Of a DNA stretch of 64,000 bases, positions 34,841 to 43,749 are shown piece by piece (position 1 is the first letter of the stretch; every line of letters starts with the position of its first letter). The DNA lies in assembly GCA_026419575.1 (NCBI GenBank), contig JANZZC010000106.1, forward strand, positions 1-64,000, given 5' to 3'. This DNA comes from Thermomicrobium sp. (GTDB taxonomy: Bacteria > Chloroflexota > Chloroflexia > Thermomicrobiales > Thermomicrobiaceae). Below the pieces are notes generated by a model. It searched no databases and had not been told where the DNA came from. It saw only the letters and a list, made by a program, of their open reading frames with translations. The position numbers and the translations under genes were made by a program.

Positions 34841-36244
34841 ATGACGACGACCGTCTGGTGGATCCGGCGTGACCTACGGCTCGCCGACAACTGCGCGCTG
34901 GCGACGGCGCTCGAGGGTGCGACCCGGCTCGTTCCCCTGTTCGTCGTCGACCCGCACCTGACCGGTCACTCCGCGCGCAGCCAGCGTCGCATCGCGTTCC
35001 TCTTCTCCGCGCTGCGAGCGCTGGACGAGGCATTGCGCGAGCGCGGTAGCCGTCTCGTCGTCCGCTCGGGGGATCCCGTGGAAGTGCTGCCGCGCGTGGT
35101 CGCCGAGTGCGGGGCGACGCTCGTCGCGGCGGAGGCCGACTTCACACCCTACGCTCGTCGGCGCGACGAGAGGCTCCGGTCCCTCGTCCCACTGCGCCTG
35201 ACTCCCGGTCTCACCCTGCGCATGCCGGGCACCGTTGCGACCCGCGACGGACGGCCACCGCGCATCTTCCGCCACTTCGCGCGCGCTTTCCTGGCCGCTG
35301 GCGAAGCTTCCCGCGACGACCTCCTGCCGCCACCGAGGCGACTGCCCCCGCTCCCGCCGCTCGCGAGCGAACCGTTACCGGATCCACCAGCGTCGCTCCC
35401 CGAGCACTGGACGCCGAGCGAGACGGTCGCGCGCGCCCGACTCGCCCGCTTCCTCGGCGACGCGATCGCTCGGTATCACGAAGCGCGCCACTTCCTCGAC
35501 GGCCAGGGGACGTCGCGCCTCTCCCCCTATTTCCGTTTCGGGCTACTCAGCGTGCGAGAAGCCTGGCACCGCGCCGCGGAACTCCTCGACGATCCGGAAC
35601 GCGGCCCGGGGGCGCGCGCCTGGCTGGACGAACTCCTATGGCGCGAATTCTTCCACCATCTCCTGGCGGCGTTTCCGGAGAGCGTCACGCGGAGTCTCCG
35701 CCCGGCGTTCCGCGACGTCGATTGGCCTGGGGAACCATGGGCACTCGCCGCCTGGCGCGAGGGCAACACCGGCTTTCCGGTAGTCGATGCCGCGATGCGC
35801 CAGCTCGCCCACGAAGGCTGGATCAGCAACCGGGCGCGCATGGTCGTCGCGAACTTCCTGACGCGCTCCCTGCTCGTCGACTGGCGAGCGGGAGAACGCT
35901 GGTTCCGGAAACACCTGATCGACGCTGACCTGGCCGCCAACGTAGGGGGATGGCAGTGGTGCGCCGGTACGGGCACCGACGCGGCACCGTACTTCCGCAT
36001 CTTCGACCCGGTGCGACAAGCCGAGCGGTTCGACCCTACCGGGGAATGGATCCGACAGTGGGTACCGGAGCTCGCCGCCGTACCGCAGCCCTACCTCTCC
36101 GCGCCGTGGACGATGCCTCTGTCGCTCCAGCTGTCCACCGGTTGTCGGGTCGGCCGCGACTATCCCGCACCGATCGTCGACCTCTCGGCTGCGCGGGAAC
36201 GCGCCCTCGCCTGGTTCCGCCCGGTGACTCGACGGAAAGGGTGA
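34841..36244 (+). CDS. phr: Deoxyribodipyrimidine photolyase
   Basis: A 467-residue class I CPD photolyase of full length, repairing UV pyrimidine dimers with blue light. The N-terminal antenna domain starts WWIRRDLRLADN. The FAD domain shows GTSRLSPYFRFGLLSVRE, ELLWREFFHHLL, NTGFPVVDAAMRQL, GWISNRARMVVANFL and the flavin-binding DLAANVGGWQWCAGTGTDAAPYFRIF. The stop overlaps the GTG start of the next gene (GTGA), so photolyase and a carotenoid-type desaturase are co-translated. Light-damage repair together with carotenoid synthesis is a common pairing. Confidence 0.94.
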   Translation: MTTTVWWIRRDLRLADNCALATALEGATRLVPLFVVDPHLTGHSARSQRRIAFLFSALRALDEALRERGSRLVVRSGDPVEVLPRVVAECGATLVAAEADFTPYARRRDERLRSLVPLRLTPGLTLRMPGTVATRDGRPPRIFRHFARAFLAAGEASRDDLLPPPRRLPPLPPLASEPLPDPPASLPEHWTPSETVARARLARFLGDAIARYHEARHFLDGQGTSRLSPYFRFGLLSVREAWHRAAELLDDPERGPGARAWLDELLWREFFHHLLAAFPESVTRSLRPAFRDVDWPGEPWALAAWREGNTGFPVVDAAMRQLAHEGWISNRARMVVANFLTRSLLVDWRAGERWFRKHLIDADLAANVGGWQWCAGTGTDAAPYFRIFDPVRQAERFDPTGEWIRQWVPELAAVPQPYLSAPWTMPLSLQLSTGCRVGRDYPAPIVDLSAARERALAWFRPVTRRKG

Positions 36245-37822
36245 CGCTGGTGGCGTCCATCCCGCGCACGACCGAACCCTCGGTGATCGTCATCGGCGGT
36301 GGTATCGGTGGACTCGCTGCCGCTGCGGCCATCGCCAACGCCGGCGTATCGGTGATCGTCCTGGAAGCGCACGTCTATCCCGGCGGATGCGCCGCGACCT
36401 TCCGGCACCGCGGGCGCTGGTACGATGCTGGCGCGACCCTCCTGGCCGGTTTCGCCCCCGGCGGGCCCATGCAGCTGCTCGGCCGAGCAGCCGGTATCCG
36501 GCACTGGCCGGTCCGGCCGACCGAGCTCGCCCTCACGGTCTACCTCGAAGACGGCACCGTGGTAGCGCGCGTCGCTCGCGACGCGCGTTGGGACTTCTAC
36601 CGCTCGGCGTTCCCGACGAGCCTCCCGTTCTGGCATTGGCAGGAGGCGACCGCAGCGCTGCTCTGGGACTTCGCCCTGCGGCTCCCCGAAATCCAGCCAC
36701 GGAGCTGGGCGAGCCTCCGCGAAACCCTCTCGGTGACCGGCGAATGGCTGCTGCGGAGTCGCCCCTCACCGCAGCTGCTGCTCGACCTCCTGCGTCCGGT
36801 CGCGCGTCGTCTCCCGGAAGATCCCCGTTTCCGGCGCTTCGTCGACGCCCAGCTCCTCATCGCCGCCCAAGCGACGGCCGACGAGGTCTACGCTCTCTAC
36901 GGTGCCGCCGCGCTCGACCTGCCGAACCGCGGCGTCGTCGAACCGGCCGGCGGCGCTGGAGCTATCGCCCGGACGCTCGTCGACGCCGTCCGCCGGCACA
37001 GCGGTACCGTGCACTTCCGCCAAGAGGTCGTCGAGATCGAACGGACGCAACGGACCTGGCGAGTCCGCACGCAGCGGGGGCTCGAACTCGCTGCCACGCA
37101 CGTCGTCGCGGACCTGACCCCGTGGGCGCTCGCGCGGCTCTGGAACGACGCACCAGCAGCGCTGCGCCGGCGGACCGAGCGTCCGCCGGCCGGTTGGAGC
37201 GCTTTCCTCACTGTACCTCAGTCTCGACGCCAGCCGCATGCCGGCGATCACGGGGTCGCACCATCAGGTCCTCGCGCCGGGACCGCTCGGCGAAGGGAAC
37301 TCGGTCTTCGTCTCGTTGAGCCCGGCCTGGGACGCGACGCGCGCCCCGGCCGGTCTGCGCGTCGCGACCCTGAGCACCCACACGACCTTCATCAACTGGT
37401 GGAAGCTGGCGCGAACCGATGACCACGCGTATCGAGAGCTCCGCGCGGCGTACGCCGATCGGCTGCTGGAAACCGCCGCGAGCGCCCTGCCTTGGCTGCG
37501 GGGTGCCGTGCGCGACGCCGTACCCGGCATCCCGCTCGCCATCGCCCGGTTCACCCGGCGGCCATGGGGTTGGGTTGGCGGATTCCCGCAACGACATCCT
37601 TTCGTTTCCTGGCCCAGCGAGGTCGCGCCGCACCTCTGGCTCGTCGGCGACAGTGTCTTCCCAGGCCAATCGATTCCGGCGACCGCGCTCGCAGGCCTGC
37701 GCGTCGCACGGGCACTGCTCCGCTCCTTCGGCGCTGACCTGCGGTTGGAGACCGACGAACCGGCGCTCCTACCGGACGTGGCGACCACCTCCGCGGCGCC
37801 GACGCTCGCTCACCCGAAATAG
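36241..37822 (+). pseudogene. Carotenoid desaturase/isomerase-like FAD protein, frameshifted
   Basis: The first frame (GTG at 36241, overlapping the photolyase stop) encodes the dinucleotide fold SVIVIGGGIGGLAAAAAIANAGVSVIVLEAHVYPGGCAATF and about 320 residues to GWSAFLT. The rest of the family sequence (YLSLDASRMPAITGSHHQVL through WLVGDSVFPGQSIPATALAGLRVA) is in the next frame to 37822. Deleting one base in TTTCCTCA near 37204-37210 gives GWSAFSLYLSLDASR without a break. The product would be a CrtI/CrtISO-type phytoene desaturase relative of about 525 residues. Both halves look under coding constraint, so either the shift is recent or it is a base-calling error. Confidence 0.75.
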
Positions 37823-39984
37823 CCTGCCTGCACCGCCGCTTCGAGGATCCGTCGCGCGATCGGTGCCGCGACCCGTGACCCCTCGCCGCCGTGCTCGACC
37901 ATGACCACGAGCACGAGTTGCGGATCGTCGGCCGGCGCGATGGCGACGAACCAGGCGTGGGGAGCCTCTTGCCCGGATTCGGCCGTCCCGGTCTTTCCGG
38001 CCACCGGGAGCGAGAAGCCCTGGAACGCCGCGTAGGCCGTTCCGTTCGGGCGCGCCACGACGTCGCGGAGCGCCGCTCGGATCGCCGCGATGTGGTCGGG
38101 CGAAACGGGCAGCGTACCGCGTGCCTTCGGTTCGCTCCTCGCACGCTCGCTCCCGTCGATCGCGACGACGCGGTCGACGACGAACGGTCGCCAGAGCGTA
38201 CCGCCGTTCGCCAGCGCGGCGTAGGCGTCCGCCAGCTGTAGCGGCGTCGCCAGGAAGAACCCTTGGCCGATCGAGAGGTTCACGGCATCGCCGCGCGCCC
38301 AGTAGTCTCCCCGCTCACGCAGCTTCCAGCTCGGGTCGGGGACGAGACCAGGCGTCTCCGGCAGTTCCGCCAGCCCGGTTTCCTGGCCGAAGCCGAAAGC
38401 TCGGGCCATCTGCGGCAACAGGTTGGGGTCGCGGGCATCGAGTTCCGCTCCAATCTGGAAGAAGACCGTGTTGCAGGACTGGACGAGCGCGCTCTGGAGG
38501 GTCAGCCGGCCTTGACCCTGCGGGTTCCAGTCCCGCCAGACGACCGAACTCCCCGCTAGCGTGAACGTCGGCGGACAGTCGTAGGTACTCCCGGGACCGA
38601 GCCCGAGATACTCCATCCCCGCCGCCATCGTCACGACCTTGAACGTCGAGCCGGTGGGATAGCCGACCTGCGTGGCACGGTCGAGCAGCGGCTTCCGTTG
38701 TTCGTCGTTGAGCGCCTGCCATTCTTCTGGCCGCAGACCCAGGATGAAGCGGTTGGGATCGAAGCTCGGGCTGCTCACCAGCGCTCGGACCGCGCCGTCG
38801 CGCGGGTCGATCGCGACGACGCTCCCCACCCGGTCACCGAGCGCCTCGTAGGCGGCCCGCTGCAGGTCGGCATCGATCGTTGTCACCACGTCGGCGGCCG
38901 GTTCGGCCGGCACCTCGGCGAGCACGCGCCGCTCGCGCCCGTCCGGACCGACGATGACGAGCCGCCCGCCCCGCCGCCCGCGCAGGAAGTCCTCGGCCCA
39001 CGCCTCGATCCCGGTGCGGCCGATCCGATCTCCGGCTTCGTATCCCTCGGCTGCCGCGGTCCGGAGTTCCTCCGCCGAGACCTCGGAGAGATAGCCGGTC
39101 ACGTGCGCCGCGGCGGGTCCGAGCGGGTAGACGCGCTCCGGCCACTGCCGGACGACGACTCCCGGGATACCGGCGAGCTCCTGGAGCAAGGAGGGATCGA
39201 CCGGATCGGGCAACGTCGCCACCGGCATGAACCAGTCCGGTCGCCCGTTGGCGTATCGCTGACGGATCGTCTCGGGCGGGAGAGCGAGGAGCTCGCTCAG
39301 CCGCGCCAACAGCTGCTGCTCGTCGCCGATCTGGCCGGGGATGACTCCGACCCGGTTCACCAGCCCGAGCTCGGCCAATGGCCGCCCCTTGCGGTCGAGA
39401 ATCCGCCCGCGCTGCGGAACGGTCGGGATCCACTGCACTCGGCCGTCGCCCAGATCGGCGACGATGAGCGACGGTGTCCAGTCGACCCGATACCCGTCGT
39501 CCTCCCGCACTACCGGGATCGCGTTGTCCTCCTCGAGCCGACCGACCCGCGACGTTTCCCGCACGACGTGGATCGGGAAACGGAGCGAGCCGGGCAACGG
39601 CTCGCCGAGCGTCACGCGCACCGACAGTTGCCCCATCTCAGCGGCGATGCCCTCGTACCGCGCGACGAACGTCGCCTCGTCGATCCGCTCGCGCGCCGCT
39701 CTCGAGACGAGGGCGTACATCTCCCGGTACTCGCCGTTCTCCCACGCCCGGACGAAACGCTCCGCGGCTTCCTGCGCGGTCCGCGGGGCGGCCGTGGCCG
39801 GCGTGCTGCCCGGCGACACCGTCGCCGGCGTCACCGGTGCCTCGTTCCCGACGGTTCGCAGGCCGTACTGCAGCGCGACCGCGACGATTCCGCCGGTGAC
39901 CACGAGGAAGACGACGAATCCGGCGAAGAGCGCACCGATCGGACGACGCTGGCGGTGTCGAAGGCGGAGCGAGGATCGGGACAT
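37810..39984 (-). CDS. Class B penicillin-binding protein with MecA-type N-terminal domain
   Basis: A 724-residue membrane-anchored transpeptidase. A cytoplasmic Arg-rich start and one helix (16-38) are followed by a Thr/Pro linker, an NTF2-like domain (about 68-170), the PBP dimerisation region with RGRILDRKGRPLAE near 193, and the transpeptidase domain. Catalytic motifs are STFK (Ser446, Lys449), SCN (503-505) and KTGTAES (664-666). The NTF2-like domain is that of the MecA/PBP3 group of Gram-positives. It cross-links septal or lateral peptidoglycan, consistent with the peptidoglycan-directed L,D-transpeptidase nearby. The ATG at 39984 follows an AGGGTG site. Its end overlaps the convergent desaturase gene by 13 bases. 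Confidence 0.92.
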   Translation of the reverse strand: MSRSSLRLRHRQRRPIGALFAGFVVFLVVTGGIVAVALQYGLRTVGNEAPVTPATVSPGSTPATAAPRTAQEAAERFVRAWENGEYREMYALVSRAARERIDEATFVARYEGIAAEMGQLSVRVTLGEPLPGSLRFPIHVVRETSRVGRLEEDNAIPVVREDDGYRVDWTPSLIVADLGDGRVQWIPTVPQRGRILDRKGRPLAELGLVNRVGVIPGQIGDEQQLLARLSELLALPPETIRQRYANGRPDWFMPVATLPDPVDPSLLQELAGIPGVVVRQWPERVYPLGPAAAHVTGYLSEVSAEELRTAAAEGYEAGDRIGRTGIEAWAEDFLRGRRGGRLVIVGPDGRERRVLAEVPAEPAADVVTTIDADLQRAAYEALGDRVGSVVAIDPRDGAVRALVSSPSFDPNRFILGLRPEEWQALNDEQRKPLLDRATQVGYPTGSTFKVVTMAAGMEYLGLGPGSTYDCPPTFTLAGSSVVWRDWNPQGQGRLTLQSALVQSCNTVFFQIGAELDARDPNLLPQMARAFGFGQETGLAELPETPGLVPDPSWKLRERGDYWARGDAVNLSIGQGFFLATPLQLADAYAALANGGTLWRPFVVDRVVAIDGSERARSEPKARGTLPVSPDHIAAIRAALRDVVARPNGTAYAAFQGFSLPVAGKTGTAESGQEAPHAWFVAIAPADDPQLVLVVMVEHGGEGSRVAAPIARRILEAAVQAGYFG

Positions 39985-40159
39985 CGCTGGACACCCTGGT
40001 CGGACGGCGACGGCTCGAGCGCGAGAAGCGTTCCACGCCGGCGCGGCCACCGTCAACCTCGGACACTCCGGCGGTCGACCCAGAGCCCGAACGTCGCCCC
40101 TCTCCGTCGGAGCCGCGTCGAGGAACGCCGAGCGTCGGACGGGGCGTGCGCGGGCGCGG

Positions 40160-41134
40160 TTACCGGAGCGGCAGGCGTCCGGCGCTCCGGTAGGCTAAGC
40201 TGACGCTGGCACCGGTGTGGATGCGCTGGATCGACTCGCCGAGCAGCGGTGCTACCGAGAGTACCGTGATCTTGTCCAGTCGCTTGTGCGGCGGCAGGGG
40301 AATCGTGTCGGTCACGACGACTTCCTTGATCGGGCTGAGCGCCAGACGCTCGACGGCCGGACCGCTCAGGACCGGATGTGTGCAGGCAGCGTAGACCTCG
40401 CGCGCCCCACGGGCGATGCAGAGCTCGGCCGCCTGGGTGATCGACCCAGCCGTATCGATCTCGTCGTCGATCAGGATCACCTGAGCGTCGTCGACCGACC
40501 CGATCAGGTTGAGCACTTCGGTGCGGTCGTCGTTCCCGAGTCGCCGCTTCTCGATGATGGCGAGCGGCGCGTTCAGCTCCTCGGCGAAGTTGCGCGCTCG
40601 CTTCGTGCTGCCGAGGTCCGGCGAGACGACGACCGGATTCTCCAGCCCCTTCTCCTGGAAGTAACGCGCCAGGATCGGCAACGCCGTCATCTCGTCGACC
40701 GGGATGTTGAAGAACCCCTGGATCTGCCCGGCGTGAAGATCGACCGTGAGGATCCGATCGGCCCCGGCCACCGTGATCATGTCGGCGATCAACCGCGCGG
40801 TGATCGGCACCCTGGGCTGATCCTTCTTGTCCGTCCGGCCATACGCGTAGTAGGGAATCACCGCCGTGATGCGCCCTGCCGAGGCCCGCTTGAGCGCGTC
40901 GATGATGATCAGGAGCTCCATGATGCTCTCGTTGACGGGACTCGAGAACGACTGGATGACGAAGACGTCGTTCTCCCGAACGCTCTCGCCGATGCGCACG
41001 AAGATGTTCTCGTTGCTGAACTTGAAGACCTCGATCCGGCCCGGCGGGATATCGATGTAGGCGCAGATCGCTCGGGTGAGTTCAGGATTCGAGTTCCCAC
41101 CGAAGATCGTCAGCTGGTCGTAGAGCCCGCCCAT
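40160..41134 (-). CDS. prs: Ribose-phosphate diphosphokinase
   Basis: A 324-residue PRPP synthase making 5-phosphoribosyl diphosphate from ribose 5-phosphate and ATP for nucleotide, His and Trp synthesis. It shows the ATP-binding YYAYGRTDKKD loop, DLHAGQIQGFF, VVSPDLGSTKRARNFAE, and the PRPP loop VILIDDEIDTAGSI. The length is that of class I enzymes. In the PRPP loop the usual DDMIDTAGT reads DDEIDTAGS, a mild variation. The start lies four bases after the rnc stop, with the ribosome site GGAGGGGAT inside the end of rnc, so the two genes are translationally linked. Confidence 0.95.
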   Translation of the reverse strand: MGGLYDQLTIFGGNSNPELTRAICAYIDIPPGRIEVFKFSNENIFVRIGESVRENDVFVIQSFSSPVNESIMELLIIIDALKRASAGRITAVIPYYAYGRTDKKDQPRVPITARLIADMITVAGADRILTVDLHAGQIQGFFNIPVDEMTALPILARYFQEKGLENPVVVSPDLGSTKRARNFAEELNAPLAIIEKRRLGNDDRTEVLNLIGSVDDAQVILIDDEIDTAGSITQAAELCIARGAREVYAACTHPVLSGPAVERLALSPIKEVVVTDTIPLPPHKRLDKITVLSVAPLLGESIQRIHTGASVSLAYRSAGRLPLR

Positions 41135-41138
41135 ACGT

Positions 41139-41897
41139 TCAGCCGATCCCCTCCGCCCGCAGTCGTTCGAGAGCCCGACGCGCCGCTTCCTGCTCCGCGG
41201 CCCGCTTGCTCGGTCCATGCCCGACGCCGTACGCTCGGTCACCGATCAGGACTTCGGCCGTGAACGTACGCTGGTGCGCCGGCCCCGTCACTGCAATAGT
41301 GCGGTAGACGGGCGTGACATGCAACCGCTCCTGGGTCAGTTCCTGGAGCCGCCCCTTGTAGTTCTCGTTCTGACCGAGCGCGATCAGCCCTTCCGCTTCC
41401 TCCTCGAGCAGCTTCTGGAGGAACGATCGCGCCACTCGCAGACCGCGGTCGAGGTAGATCGCGGCCAGGACCGCCTCGAAGGCACCGGCGAGGATCCGCT
41501 CGCGGACGGACTGGCCTGGGCGCGGTTGCTCGCCGCGCCCGAGATACAGGAACTCCGGCAAGCTGAGCCGCTGCGCCCACCGTGCCAGGGTCGTCGAGCG
41601 GACCAGCGCTGCCCGGTAGGCAGTGAGTTCCCCTTCACTGGCCTGCGGAAAGCGCCGGTAGAGGAACTCGCTCACCAGGAGTTCGAGGACCGCGTCCCCG
41701 AGGAACTCGAGGCGCTCGTTCGATTCGGTGATCGCCGCCTGGACGCTGCGGCTCCGCTCGTAGACGTAGGAGAGATGCGTCAGCGCCTGGCGCAGGAGCT
41801 GCGGACGGCGGAAGCGCACGCCCAGCGCAGTCATCGCCTGTTCCAGGCGTTCGACGTCGCTCGTCGCGCGAGGTCGCTCGAGTTCACCCGTTCGCAT
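41139..41897 (-). CDS. rnc: Ribonuclease III
   Basis: A 252-residue endonuclease for double-stranded RNA (rRNA precursor and mRNA processing). The signature NERLEFLGDAVLELLVSEFLY holds the Glu and Asp of the active site, and the second metal ligand Glu is in AGAFEAVLAAIYLDRG. A C-terminal double-stranded RNA-binding domain follows (NYKGRLQELTQERLH to GPSKRAAEQEAARRALERL). It lies in a minus-strand row with a hypothetical gene upstream (stop three bases before its ATG) and prs downstream. Confidence 0.95.
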   Translation of the reverse strand: MRTGELERPRATSDVERLEQAMTALGVRFRRPQLLRQALTHLSYVYERSRSVQAAITESNERLEFLGDAVLELLVSEFLYRRFPQASEGELTAYRAALVRSTTLARWAQRLSLPEFLYLGRGEQPRPGQSVRERILAGAFEAVLAAIYLDRGLRVARSFLQKLLEEEAEGLIALGQNENYKGRLQELTQERLHVTPVYRTIAVTGPAHQRTFTAEVLIGDRAYGVGHGPSKRAAEQEAARRALERLRAEGIG

Positions 41898-41900
41898 CGC

Positions 41901-42335
41901 TCAACGGTCCTCGAGGATGGCAGCGAGATCGACGTGCGCCTCGGCGGCGACGCGCGCGAGCGCGTCCCAGTCGACCGAAATGACGTACTGGTAGTGCATC
42001 GGCTCGGTCTCGCGGGTCGTCGACTTCGCCAGTCCCGGCCCGACGAGAAAGTGGATCAACGCTTCCGCCATCTCGTTCTCGTCGCGCTTGCGGTCGTCCA
42101 GGGTAATGGCGTTGCCGCCGGCGCGCGAGGCCTCGTACGCTCGGCGCAAGCCACGGTGGAAGGCCCGCGCCAGTTTGTCGGCCAGCTGGTGTTCGCGGCG
42201 CAGCACGCGCCGCTGCTCGGCTGCGATCTCGTGCTCCTCTAAGCCGGCCGAGCTCCGCTCGAGATCCTTCGCTTCCTCACGACCCGTGTACTGCTCAGCG
42301 AGGTAATGCAAGAGTCGCTGGACCTCGTCCGCCAC
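41901..42335 (-). CDS. Hypothetical protein upstream of rnc
   Basis: A 144-residue soluble, charged protein with no recognised domain. It begins ADEVQRLLHYLAEQYTGREEAKDLERSS and has a long helical, Arg/Glu-rich middle (EEHEIAAEQRRVLRREHQLADKLARAFHRGLRRAYEA) followed by MHYQYVISVDWDALARVA. The GTG at 42335 is chosen because GGAGGGCGGGGG precedes it; the frame also opens at an ATG at 42362 with no ribosome site. The stop is three bases before rnc, so co-translation with RNase III is likely and a role in RNA metabolism is conceivable. Confidence 0.65.
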   Translation of the reverse strand: MADEVQRLLHYLAEQYTGREEAKDLERSSAGLEEHEIAAEQRRVLRREHQLADKLARAFHRGLRRAYEASRAGGNAITLDDRKRDENEMAEALIHFLVGPGLAKSTTRETEPMHYQYVISVDWDALARVAAEAHVDLAAILEDR

Positions 42336-42425
42336 GCGCCCCCGCCCTCCGCCGACCACCATCCAACCCAGGAGGTGCGACGCACGCCAATTGTCGCATA
42401 CGACCGTGTCGTGAGGGAACCGTGC

Positions 42426-42791
42426 TCAGTCCGAACTCGGCACGCCTCCCCGGCCGGCGCGCCGCGTCCGGTAGGCGATGACCTCGCAGTCGATCACGAC
42501 GATCAGGCCTTCGCCGACCATCTCGTCGATCTTGGGGAGAACGGACGCGATCCGTTCCGCCGTGTCCACGACATCGATCACCACCGGCAGGTCCACCGAG
42601 AGCTGGACGATGCGCGTCGTGTGCAGCATACCGCTCGCACCGTATCCGGCGATCCCGCGCAGCACCGTCGCTCCGGCGATCCCCTCGTGCCGGAGCACGT
42701 CGAGGATCGCCACGTACAGCGGTTTCCCGTGCCAGTGGTCTCGCTCACCGACGTAGATCCGGAGCCATTTGGCTGGACCTGCCAAGCGCAT
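42426..42791 (-). CDS. DUF190 (PII-like) protein
   Basis: A 121-residue ferredoxin-fold protein of the DUF190 family. It shows LRIYVGERDHWHGKPLYVAILDVLRHEGIAGATVLRGIAGYGASG and VVIDVVDTAERIASVLPKIDEMVGEGLIVV, the layout of PII-like proteins that bind nucleotides. DUF190 genes often follow fluC/crcB, as here (18 bases after fluC), so it may modulate fluoride export. The last 15 residues are Arg/Gly-rich and probably disordered. Confidence 0.85.
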   Translation of the reverse strand: MRLAGPAKWLRIYVGERDHWHGKPLYVAILDVLRHEGIAGATVLRGIAGYGASGMLHTTRIVQLSVDLPVVIDVVDTAERIASVLPKIDEMVGEGLIVVIDCEVIAYRTRRAGRGGVPSSD

Positions 42792-42809
42792 CCCTGCGTC
42801 TCCCGCGTT

Positions 42810-43184
42810 TCAGAGCGACCACAACCACCGGACAGTGACGCTCCCCAGCCACGCGAGCGAGATCCCCGCGACGAGCGATCCGACGCCGTAGACTAATGCT
42901 GGCAGGACATCGCCGTCTTCGAGCAACGCCAGCGTCTCCCAACTGAAAGAAGAGAAGGTGGTGAAGCCGCCGAGAATGCCGACCGCCAGGAAGAGACGCG
43001 CCTGGCTCGACAGGTACCCGCGCAGCGTCAATTCGAGCACCATCCCGATGAGAAAGCTCCCGACGAGATTCACCACGAGTGTACCCCAGGGGAAGAAGTC
43101 GACGCGCTGCTGCACCCAGCTGGTCACCAGATAGCGGAGCGTCGCCCCGAGCGCACCACCGAGCGCAACCAGCACGAGTTGCAT
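42810..43184 (-). CDS. fluC: Fluoride channel FluC/CrcB
   Basis: A 124-residue protein with four membrane helices that dimerises into a dual-topology fluoride channel. Family motifs are GGALGATLRYLV at the start, WGTLVVNLVGSFLIG with the pore Asn, and GGFTTFSSFSWETLALLEDG with the phenylalanine box and central sodium-site residues. It is followed by a DUF190 gene. I looked for a fluoride riboswitch in the upstream 140 bases and saw none. The promoter is not evident, and a hairpin separates it from tatA upstream. Confidence 0.93.
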   Translation of the reverse strand: MQLVLVALGGALGATLRYLVTSWVQQRVDFFPWGTLVVNLVGSFLIGMVLELTLRGYLSSQARLFLAVGILGGFTTFSSFSWETLALLEDGDVLPALVYGVGSLVAGISLAWLGSVTVRWLWSL

Positions 43185-43228
43185 GCGACCCTGTCCTTTC
43201 GCTCGTCCCCTCCGCCGAGCACGAGAGA

Positions 43229-43252
43229 GGGCTCCCCGCTATCGAGGAGCCC
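43229..43252 (-). terminator. Hairpin between tatA and fluC
   Basis: Stem GGGCTCC/GGAGCCC (7 bp, ten-base loop), followed on the minus strand by CTCTCTCGTGC. It probably ends or attenuates the tatA transcript before fluC. Confidence 0.42.
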
Positions 43253-43325
43253 CGGCTCGCTCTCGAGAATCAGTGCACCCTCGGTCGAGGGCGACGCGGC
43301 AGGACACCGCTCGCGGCGGTCGCGG

Positions 43326-43520
43326 TCACGCGGTCTTGTCGGGCAGGTTCGTGGGCGCCTGCTCCGCCTGCTGGGCCTCCTGCGCCTCGCGGGCCGCTTG
43401 CCGGAACTCGCGGATGCTCTGTCCGAGTCCACGCCCGATCTCCGGCAGCTTGCTCGCGCCGAAGATGATCACGATGATGAAGAAGATGATCAGGAGTTCC
43501 TGCCAACCCAAATTCGGCAT
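43326..43520 (-). CDS. tatA: Sec-independent translocase subunit TatA/TatE
   Basis: A 64-residue protein with the TatA plan: a short N-terminal helix (LGWQELLIIFFIIVIIFGASKLPEIGRGLGQSIREF) in which the FG hinge and the LPEIGRGLG amphipathic start are diagnostic, then a charged, Gln/Ala-rich tail. It forms the pore of the twin-arginine pathway for folded proteins. A Tat substrate is likely in this window: the ABC binding protein at 59.9 kb has a twin-Arg signal. No tatC is seen here. The ATG at 43520 is used because upstream codons are unrelated Arg-rich sequence. Confidence 0.92.
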   Translation of the reverse strand: MPNLGWQELLIIFFIIVIIFGASKLPEIGRGLGQSIREFRQAAREAQEAQQAEQAPTNLPDKTA

Positions 43521-43749
43521 CGCGCGCCTTTGCCTCCTCCGACGAGTCGGAACGCCCGCACACCCACAATTGAACACCCGCCGCTGACCGTTGGCAAGCG
43601 TCCGTCACCTCGGCACGGCCGGTGGTGGTTCGTCGATCCGCCTCCGCATCCCGGATCGCGACCGCCCTCCGCAGTCGTCGTCACAGGATCGCCAAGAAGG
43701 TTCCCGAAAGACGGAGTAGAATCGCCCTGAGGAAAAGGAGCGGGATCGA

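Noticed and set aside
43185-43325. Possible fluoride riboswitch ahead of fluC
   Set aside because: The conserved pseudoknot sequences were not found; only a terminator-like hairpin is present.
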